A stretch of 64,000 nt of DNA, from NCBI RefSeq assembly GCF_003314975.1, contig NZ_QNRF01000013.1:1-64000 (forward strand), in the 5' to 3' direction. Below the pieces are notes generated by a model. The model saw only the letters and a list, made by a program, of their open reading frames with translations. It was not told the DNA's origin and did not search any database. The stretch's first letter is position 1. Each line of letters starts with the position of its first letter. A program made the translations under genes and the position numbers. Below are positions 57,208-64,000 of the stretch, piece by piece. The stretch comes from Marinomonas aquiplantarum (GTDB lineage Bacteria; Pseudomonadota; Gammaproteobacteria; Pseudomonadales; Marinomonadaceae).

Positions 57208-60200
57208 ATGAAAAGGTATTTTTCAACCTTAAAACAACAAGCCAACACCCGTGCAAAAGAAGCAACGTTAGGCGTACTAGGTATTAACAATACACACTTG
57301 CGAGCACACCTAAATGAGTTAATAGAGGGAAGTGAGCCCTTTGTTACTGGTCCCGTCTTTGAGCAAATGTTTGGCTGGGAAACCCATCCGAGAAAAATGT
57401 CGGATATGCCGATGTTATCTACAGCCGTGATTGACGCGCTGGATCACGAAAAAAATGGTCGCTATGAGTTTAAAAAGCATTGGCAGCCTTTTAAGCATCA
57501 GTATCAAGCTTGGTCGGACTTGTTAGACTCTCAACCGAAATCAAGAATCATAACCAGTGGTACCGGGTCGGGTAAAACGGAATGTTTTATGGTACCTGTA
57601 CTTGAAGACCTTTACCGCGAAACAAGCAAAACAGATGACCATTTAACTGGTGTTCGTGCGATCTTTTTATATCCGCTTAATGCCTTGATTAACTCTCAGC
57701 GTGAGCGATTGAATGCTTGGACACAACACTTTGAAGGGGATATTCGTTTCTGTCTTTATAACGGTAAAACGCCCGAAAAGGTAACGGGTAAAGAGTGGCA
57801 GAATCAAAAAGATAACCCTCAAGATGTAATGAGCCGTGAGGGGATGCGCAATGATCCAGCCCCCATTCTAGTCACCAATGGCACCATGCTCGAATACATG
57901 CTGATTCGCCAAACGGACGCGCCGATTATTGAACAATCGAAAGGCAAATTGCGTTGGATTGTCTTGGATGAAGCGCACACTTATATGGGGTCTCAAGCCG
58001 CAGAGCTGGCCTTGCAATTACGCCGTGTGATGCAAGCGTTTGAAGTAAAGCCCGAAGACATTCGTTTTGTGGCTACCTCGGCGACCATTGCGGGAACTGA
58101 AGCAGAACAGAGTTTAAAAGAGTATTTAGCAAACCTTGCAAATATATCGGTTGATCAAGTAGAGGTGATTGGTGGTAAGCGAGTGGTTCCTCCTTTGGAG
58201 GACGTTGGCTTCAAGCATTTGTCTTTAGAAGACATTGAGGAGATTGAATCTGAGGGGCAAATCTCACCGAAAAAATCAGATAAACCTGACCCCGAGGTGT
58301 CTGAGTTGAGGTATGCCGCGCTGCAACAATCTCAAATTGCTGTGGCAATTCGCAATGCGATGACTTCTGAAGGGGCGACGCCTAAGCTAGTTGATGAGTT
58401 GCTGGATATTTTATCGCCATTTAAGTTAACAGAAGACAGATTGTTTCGTTGGTTAGATGTGTGTACAGGAACAAAACCGCACGCTTATGCAGAGGCTTTT
58501 CTTAAGCTGAGAGCGCATTATTTTCAACGCACTCTGAATGGCTTGTGGTCTTGTGTAAACCCTAATTGTACACACAAAGAACATTCTAAACTGGATGGTC
58601 AATGGCCCTTCGGCTATGTCTATAGTCAGCAGAGACCTCACTGTGAATGTGGCGCATCCGTGCTTGAAATTGCTTTTTGTGGTGAGTGTAATGAGCCTCA
58701 TTTACTTGGTGCTTATGATACAAACGGGCGCTTAGTTCCTTGGGTTAATCGCTCGGTCGATGATTTCTCGCTAATAGAAGGAGAAAGGGAAAACGAAGAC
58801 AGTGAAGATGAAGTGATTGTAACCAACGACAATGCCTTGTCAGACCGTATTGTGATGGGAGTTCGGGCTTCTGATGAACAGGGTTATCACAGTGTACCCT
58901 TTACAAAAGATGGCAAAGTAGCAACGAATGAAAGCGACTTTTCTCTATTTGTAAATGCCGATGCTTCTGAGTGTTCTGTCTGCGGGTTTAGTGGCCGAGG
59001 TAAGCATGGCGAAGCATTTCGTCGAGGTTTGCTGGGAGGTCCATTCTATACTACCAACGCGGTGCCAACTATTTTAGAGTATTGTCCAGATTACGAACCA
59101 GGCGAAGAAGAGAAGAAATCTAAGTCGAAATCGAAAGGGGTAGCTTCTCTTCCAGCACGAGGCCGACGCCTTATAACTTTCACTGATAGCCGACAAGGTA
59201 CTGCGAAAGTCTCTGTCAATATGCAGCAAGACGCTGAACGGTCTTTATTGCGCGGCCTTGCTGTGATGGAGCTTAAGAAATATATCAGTCGACAAGTTAA
59301 CGCTGATCCTATGCTACTTGAAAAAGTGAGTGATTATGCCTCTATGCCAGCGGATAAATTACGCAGCTATGCCAAGTTTCTTGAATTCGAAAGCCCTGAA
59401 GAAGCAAAGCTTATTTTAGAGTATCTTGCTTGTTTGGAAGAAGGAGAGGTTGAAACGCCTGATCCGATAACCTGGCGTGATCTAGTCAACTTTATAAGAT
59501 CTGATGAACATGTTGCCCATTCAATGCTCTGGGAAAACAGATACTTGGCACCAGAAGTGTTTGAGCATGAAGGGCCAGGTAAACTAGCCGCCATGATCTT
59601 AACTCGTGAAATGGCCCGTCGACCTAAGCATCGAAACAATTTAGAGACTCAAGGGCTGGTTAGATTTGTCTATCCGCATATTGAGCAGGAAACTAACGTA
59701 CCAGAGCATTGGGAGAAATACGGTCATACGCTTCAAGATTGGAAAGATTTTTTGATTGTATGCATGAACTTCCATATTAGAGAAAACTCCTTTGTACATA
59801 TTGATGAAGAGTGGTCGAAATGGATTGGTATGCATTTTTATCCGAAGTTCTTGATGAGTTCTGCTTCCAAAGACGATGAGGATAGTCGAGTAAAACGCTG
59901 GCCAAAGGCAAAGTCAAAAACACAAAGACAAGCGCGATTAGCTTCATTGCTTGCCAAAGGTAGTCAACTCGATCCAACGGATAAGGTCGCTGAGGATATT
60001 ATTAATGATTGGCTAGAAGTGGCTTGGCACTTTTTGGTGAAAAGCCAAACTCTGTCCGAGTTTGCCAATAAGCAATATAAACTTCGACTTGAAACGGTCA
60101 GTTTTTCGTTAATGACTCATGCGTACATTTGTCCGATTACTCACAAGTTAATTGATACTGTATTCAAAGGCTTATCACCCTATATGCCATGGAATATGGA

Positions 60201-63200
60201 AGTAGAAAAAGCGCGATGTGAGAAAGTGGGTCTTCCTGAGATTTGGAAATTAGCATCGTCTGATGACAGTAGTCGATATGTTGAAGATATTCGTGAGAGT
60301 GTGGCACTTAACGATAGTATTAAAACGTTGCGACAACAAAACCTATGGACAGACATTAATGACCGTGTTGTCGAGGGCGGGTTTTATTACACTACAGCGG
60401 AACACTCTGCTCAGCAAGATTCAAAACGGTTAGAACGTTATGAAGAGTTATTTAAGAAAGGTGAAAAGAACGTTTTAAACTGCTCGACGACAATGGAAAT
60501 GGGGGTCGACATTGGTGGTATATCTGCGGTGGTGATGAACAATGTGCCTCCTCATCCAGCAAATTATCTTCAACGCGCTGGTCGCGCTGGTCGCTCAAAA
60601 GAAGCCAGAGCACTTGGCTTTACGTTGTGTAAACATAACCCCCATGATCAATTTGTTTTTAACAACCCTAAGTGGCCGTTTGTGACGCAAATTCCTGCAC
60701 CTAAAGTGGAGTTTAGCTCTGGTAAAATTGTACAGCGTCATGTGAATGCTTACCTATTAGGTTTCTTCCTTCGTGAGATTGTAGGTTCTACGACTAAAGA
60801 GAAGTTTAATCTTAGTTTAGAGTGGTTTTATCTTGCAGGAACTGAATCAAAATCGATTTATGAGCGCTTTAAAGATTGGTTAATGAGCGAAGCCGCTGAC
60901 CTTAAACATTCTTTAGAGTTACTGGTTCGAGGGACTCAGTTATCTCTGTATAGTGTCCATCAACTTTGTGAATCGACGCAAAAGACAGTTGAGCAGATTG
61001 CTCAACGTTGGTTGAAAGAGTATCGCTATCTTAATAGTGAGCTGTCGACAGCAGATAGTGAAAGTCCATATTCCTATAAATTGAATGGGGATTTAGCCCG
61101 TCTATGTAAAGAATATCTGTTGCGAGATTTAGCTTGTCGTGGCTTTTTACCAGGGCATGGTTTTCCTACCGATGTGGTTAATCTTAACGTAAATAACTAT
61201 GAAGATTATAAGCGGAAAGGTAAATATAAAGAGTCAAAGAAAAAGAACGATGATCATAGTGCTGTATCGTTTGAGCGCGAGGATAATGTGTCTGTAAATC
61301 GCGGTATGCCTAGTCGTAACCTTGCGGTTGCGATTCGAGAGTTTGCACCAGGCTCAGAAGTGGTGTTGGATGGTAGGGTACATCTTTCCGCCGGTATTTC
61401 TCTTGGTTGGCAAAAAGCGCATGTTCAGGGGGGAACAGAAACGCAAAAGTTCGATTTGGCGTGGCGATGCTCCTCGTGCGGACAGCAAGGCTATGAGACA
61501 GACTTGAGTGAGCAGAAAGGCTTGAAATGCAGCAATCCTTCTTGTGGGAAGCCGATTAAAGTAAAGAATCAAAGAAAGGTATTGCAACCTTCCGGTTTTG
61601 TTGTCGATTTTTATCGACCTCCTTCGAATAATATTGCTCATACAACCTTTGTTCCTGTTCAGAAACCTTGGGTAATGGGTAAGGGAGAAAGTACATTACT
61701 CCCAAATTCTAATTTAGGTTTTATGGCGTCTGATACACAAGGGCATGTCTTTCATCATAGTTCTGGCTTGAACGGTGAAGGTTATGCGGTTTGTCTTGGT
61801 TGTGGCAAAACTGAATCCATGACTGCAACGGGAGAATACCCGAAAAAGCTAGACCCAAAAGGGGCGCATAGGCCGCCTATGCCAAGTAAGTATCAGTCTG
61901 GGCCAAAAGATGACCCTACTTGTGATGCTGCTAAACAAATTTTATCGAATGTGCATTTGGGCTATAACGCGACCACAGATGTTTTTGAATTAACTCTTCG
62001 TAATCCTATTAACGGAGAGTATTTGGTTGATGAAAGTATTGTGCTTACTCTTGCGGTCGCATTGCGTGAAGCTTTGGTAAAGCTGCTTGGCATTTCTTCA
62101 AGCGAAGTCGGTTATAGCACTCGTGAAGTTATTGTAGGTGAAGGGCAAAAGGCGATAGCGATTCAGCTTTTTGACATGATCGGAGGAGGTGCTGGATTTG
62201 CAACGTCAGCTCCTCATCAAATTGCCAGACTTTTATCTAAGATGAACGAAGTTTTGAAGTGTGCGGAAGAGTGCGATCGTTACTGTCACTCTTGTTTACT
62301 TGAATCCGACTCGCGCCACGACGTGGATAAACTAAATCGTCAGAATGCTTTGCAATGGCTCGATGATTTTGGTTTTTCTGATTATCTAGAATTGTCGCCT
62401 CAATATGCGCATATGTTTGGAAAGGCTCATAACGCTGAATATAACCCTTTTACCATCCGAGAAAAGTTAGCCGAATTGCAACGTCATAAACCTAAAGCCT
62501 TTCGCTTTTTCTTCTCTGGCGATCCCGATGAATGGGACACTAGTATTGGTTTTATGAAGAAGCTGTTCCATACGCTTCTAGCAGATGAGATTGATGTCAT
62601 TGTGATGATATCTGATGGCGAAAGGGCTTCTGAAGTGACTGAGTTTTTAGCGCAATTGTCCGTTATTGGCGCGAAAGTGGAAATAACGAAGACCGATCTC
62701 CCAATTGTATTTCAAGCGGTGCTAGATGATGGCTGTCAGACTTTAGGCTGTTTAGATGTGCTCTCAAGGCAGCCAGGTGAGATGTGGTTGAAGAGTGACG
62801 ATACTTCGGTTAAATCCACGTCTGTGCCACAAGTATTGGGCGCGAAACTTGAATTGGTTAATCATTTCTCCAGCTCGGGTTCGGTTGAAGTGTCGATATC
62901 ACGACAGCTTAATGGACCATTAAAAGGTTTTGGACAGCGTTTTGTTCATATGCTGAGAAGCAAAGATGATGGACTTGCTAATCTGTTAAACAATGACCGT
63001 TTAGTCTCTCTCCACTATACAGATCGTTATCTACAGAGCCCATCTAGTATGCTTATGTTAGGTGAGGTGATATCTGCTTTGGCGACTAAAGAATGTCATG
63101 TAAATATATTGACGTGCTATGACAGAAATAAAGTAGATAATGGAAGGTTTGTTTTTCACGATTGGTCTATAGAAAACGACTATAAAACCATTTTTAATGC

Positions 63201-63501
63201 TTGGCTTGATTCCATGGGCGCTTCAGAGACTCAGGTTGATTATAAAGATAAGAGGCTTGTTCCGCATAGACGCTGTATAGATTTGCTTTTCGAATCTGGT
63301 CAAAAAGCACAAATTACGCTTGATCAAGGATTGGGCTATTGGCGTCTTAATCTCCAAAATGGATTACATAGGTTTTTCTTTGAAAATTCCATTCCAGAAC
63401 AAATTAATCGAATCGGCGAGTGTTATCGCTCGGCAAAAATTGAAAACAGTGCTGATTGGAACACTTGGTTTGCAGTGTTTATCAATGATAAAACGCATTA
63501 A
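57208..63501 (+). CDS. Giant DUF1998 helicase (DruE-like)
   Basis: A 2097-residue SF2 helicase. Walker A SGTGSGKTE is at about 117-125, DEAH at 254-257, SATI in motif III, and QRAGRAGRS near 1121 (motif VI). Several Cys pairs (CVNPNC, CECG, CGEC, CSVC, CSSC, CLGCG) suggest zinc sites. A C-terminal DUF1998/MZB zinc motif (CAEECDRYCHSCLLE) is near 1684. After it about 380 residues of unknown type follow. Size and order behind a DruH-like gene are those of Druantia DruE, the shared giant helicase of that defence family. Confidence 0.75.
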   Translation: MKRYFSTLKQQANTRAKEATLGVLGINNTHLRAHLNELIEGSEPFVTGPVFEQMFGWETHPRKMSDMPMLSTAVIDALDHEKNGRYEFKKHWQPFKHQYQAWSDLLDSQPKSRIITSGTGSGKTECFMVPVLEDLYRETSKTDDHLTGVRAIFLYPLNALINSQRERLNAWTQHFEGDIRFCLYNGKTPEKVTGKEWQNQKDNPQDVMSREGMRNDPAPILVTNGTMLEYMLIRQTDAPIIEQSKGKLRWIVLDEAHTYMGSQAAELALQLRRVMQAFEVKPEDIRFVATSATIAGTEAEQSLKEYLANLANISVDQVEVIGGKRVVPPLEDVGFKHLSLEDIEEIESEGQISPKKSDKPDPEVSELRYAALQQSQIAVAIRNAMTSEGATPKLVDELLDILSPFKLTEDRLFRWLDVCTGTKPHAYAEAFLKLRAHYFQRTLNGLWSCVNPNCTHKEHSKLDGQWPFGYVYSQQRPHCECGASVLEIAFCGECNEPHLLGAYDTNGRLVPWVNRSVDDFSLIEGERENEDSEDEVIVTNDNALSDRIVMGVRASDEQGYHSVPFTKDGKVATNESDFSLFVNADASECSVCGFSGRGKHGEAFRRGLLGGPFYTTNAVPTILEYCPDYEPGEEEKKSKSKSKGVASLPARGRRLITFTDSRQGTAKVSVNMQQDAERSLLRGLAVMELKKYISRQVNADPMLLEKVSDYASMPADKLRSYAKFLEFESPEEAKLILEYLACLEEGEVETPDPITWRDLVNFIRSDEHVAHSMLWENRYLAPEVFEHEGPGKLAAMILTREMARRPKHRNNLETQGLVRFVYPHIEQETNVPEHWEKYGHTLQDWKDFLIVCMNFHIRENSFVHIDEEWSKWIGMHFYPKFLMSSASKDDEDSRVKRWPKAKSKTQRQARLASLLAKGSQLDPTDKVAEDIINDWLEVAWHFLVKSQTLSEFANKQYKLRLETVSFSLMTHAYICPITHKLIDTVFKGLSPYMPWNMEVEKARCEKVGLPEIWKLASSDDSSRYVEDIRESVALNDSIKTLRQQNLWTDINDRVVEGGFYYTTAEHSAQQDSKRLERYEELFKKGEKNVLNCSTTMEMGVDIGGISAVVMNNVPPHPANYLQRAGRAGRSKEARALGFTLCKHNPHDQFVFNNPKWPFVTQIPAPKVEFSSGKIVQRHVNAYLLGFFLREIVGSTTKEKFNLSLEWFYLAGTESKSIYERFKDWLMSEAADLKHSLELLVRGTQLSLYSVHQLCESTQKTVEQIAQRWLKEYRYLNSELSTADSESPYSYKLNGDLARLCKEYLLRDLACRGFLPGHGFPTDVVNLNVNNYEDYKRKGKYKESKKKNDDHSAVSFEREDNVSVNRGMPSRNLAVAIREFAPGSEVVLDGRVHLSAGISLGWQKAHVQGGTETQKFDLAWRCSSCGQQGYETDLSEQKGLKCSNPSCGKPIKVKNQRKVLQPSGFVVDFYRPPSNNIAHTTFVPVQKPWVMGKGESTLLPNSNLGFMASDTQGHVFHHSSGLNGEGYAVCLGCGKTESMTATGEYPKKLDPKGAHRPPMPSKYQSGPKDDPTCDAAKQILSNVHLGYNATTDVFELTLRNPINGEYLVDESIVLTLAVALREALVKLLGISSSEVGYSTREVIVGEGQKAIAIQLFDMIGGGAGFATSAPHQIARLLSKMNEVLKCAEECDRYCHSCLLESDSRHDVDKLNRQNALQWLDDFGFSDYLELSPQYAHMFGKAHNAEYNPFTIREKLAELQRHKPKAFRFFFSGDPDEWDTSIGFMKKLFHTLLADEIDVIVMISDGERASEVTEFLAQLSVIGAKVEITKTDLPIVFQAVLDDGCQTLGCLDVLSRQPGEMWLKSDDTSVKSTSVPQVLGAKLELVNHFSSSGSVEVSISRQLNGPLKGFGQRFVHMLRSKDDGLANLLNNDRLVSLHYTDRYLQSPSSMLMLGEVISALATKECHVNILTCYDRNKVDNGRFVFHDWSIENDYKTIFNAWLDSMGASETQVDYKDKRLVPHRRCIDLLFESGQKAQITLDQGLGYWRLNLQNGLHRFFFENSIPEQINRIGECYRSAKIENSADWNTWFAVFINDKTH

Positions 63502-63535
63502 GGTTATGTCTAAGCACTGGTAAAAGAGAATAAAC

Positions 63536-64000
63536 ATGGCAGTACAACACGGAATTTGGAAGATAGGCGAGAAGCCAAAAGCCGTTCAGAAAGCGGCGCT
63601 GGTGAACGAAAAAGAGTTAGAAGAACTGATTGCTCAGGACATAACCATTCTGAATGAGGAATGGTTGTTGATTGGTCGTCAGGTGTTGACCGATTACGGT
63701 AAATACATCGATTTATTGGCGATTGATCGCGAAGGCGCGTTGATTATTATCGAGCTGAAAAAGCATAAAACCTCCCGCGAAGTGGTCGCGCAGGTGATTG
63801 ATTATGCGTCTTGGGTGGAAACGCTTTCGAGCGATAAAATCAGTTCGATTTACGCTGATTTCGTTAAAAAGTATGGTGATTCTAGCCTGTCGTTTGATAC
63901 GGTTTTTAAAGCGAAGTTTGGCGATTCGTTGGTGGAAGAAGAGCTCAATAAAAAGCACCAAATGGTGGTGGTCGCGTCGGAGTTGGACGCCAGTACTGAA
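63536..64000 (+). CDS. NucS-like PDDEXK nuclease (partial, runs off the window)
   Basis: The first 155 codons are visible, with the end outside the window. Residues 57-75 carry D59 (YIDLLAID) and E73-x-K75 (IIELKK), the PDDEXK catalytic set of NucS/DUF91-type endonucleases. It starts 34 bp after the helicase stop in the same direction, so likely in the same operon. Whether it takes part in the defence system or is a neighbour cannot be told without the right-hand part. Confidence 0.75.
   Translation, partial: MAVQHGIWKIGEKPKAVQKAALVNEKELEELIAQDITILNEEWLLIGRQVLTDYGKYIDLLAIDREGALIIIELKKHKTSREVVAQVIDYASWVETLSSDKISSIYADFVKKYGDSSLSFDTVFKAKFGDSLVEEELNKKHQMVVVASELDASTE

Overview
The window looks like a chromosomal segment of a marine gammaproteobacterium, most likely an Oceanospirillales member close to Marinomonas. 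This is inferred from the housekeeping genes (recC-recB-recD, ihfB-lapA-lapB-pyrF, gsk, ppa, trxB), the moderate GC content and the mix of aerobic cobalamin genes. No rRNA is present, so the genus is a guess. Four tRNA genes are visible: Leu-CAA, two Ala-GGC and Val-GAC.

Left end (1 to about 6.1 kb): an eroded accessory zone. It holds cassette-like genes (cupin, GFA-family, HEPN-like) with folded attC-type recombination sites at 543-638, 5396-5459 and about 6006-6114. It also holds a decayed RAYT-type transposase, a short MITE-like copy of the same element, and a HEPN/MNT toxin-antitoxin pair collapsed into one remnant. A Rieske oxygenase and a divergent AraC regulator sit among them. A 1.5 kb stretch without long ORFs contains a perfect LexA box, a possible 41-aa hydrophobic peptide, a 19-bp inverted repeat and a terminator.

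Core region (6.1 to 45.2 kb): conserved chromosomal genes. In order: ybaM-like and DUF1304 genes; ribH under an FMN riboswitch; a MliC-like lipoprotein; the cobalamin operon cobJ-cobM-cobW-cobN-cbiX; an EAL protein; OsmC-like and YciA-like enzymes; tRNA-Leu; an EAL-HDOD protein; tandem tRNA-Ala; recC-recB-recD; trpS; a Tim44-domain protein; cheW; gsk; a MoeB/ThiF enzyme; trxB; ppa; ihfB-lapA-lapB-pyrF; comEA; a persulfide-dioxygenase-like/SulP operon divergent from uvrB, with an FNR-type box between; uvrB; and tRNA-Val.

Right end (45.4 to 64 kb): a defence island starting just after tRNA-Val. A regulator combining an RtcR/CARF-like N-terminal domain with a sigma-54 AAA+ domain comes first, followed by a type I restriction-modification operon (hsdR-hsdM-hsdS). 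Next is a second operon: a two-TM coiled-coil protein, a DruH-like (STY4851/ECs_5259-type) protein, a 2097-aa DruE-like DUF1998 helicase, and a NucS-like nuclease cut by the window edge. The main discovery candidate is that both operons carry near-identical sigma-54 -24/-12 promoters about 30 bp before their first gene. This suggests that one ligand-sensing sigma-54 activator switches on two unrelated anti-phage systems together.
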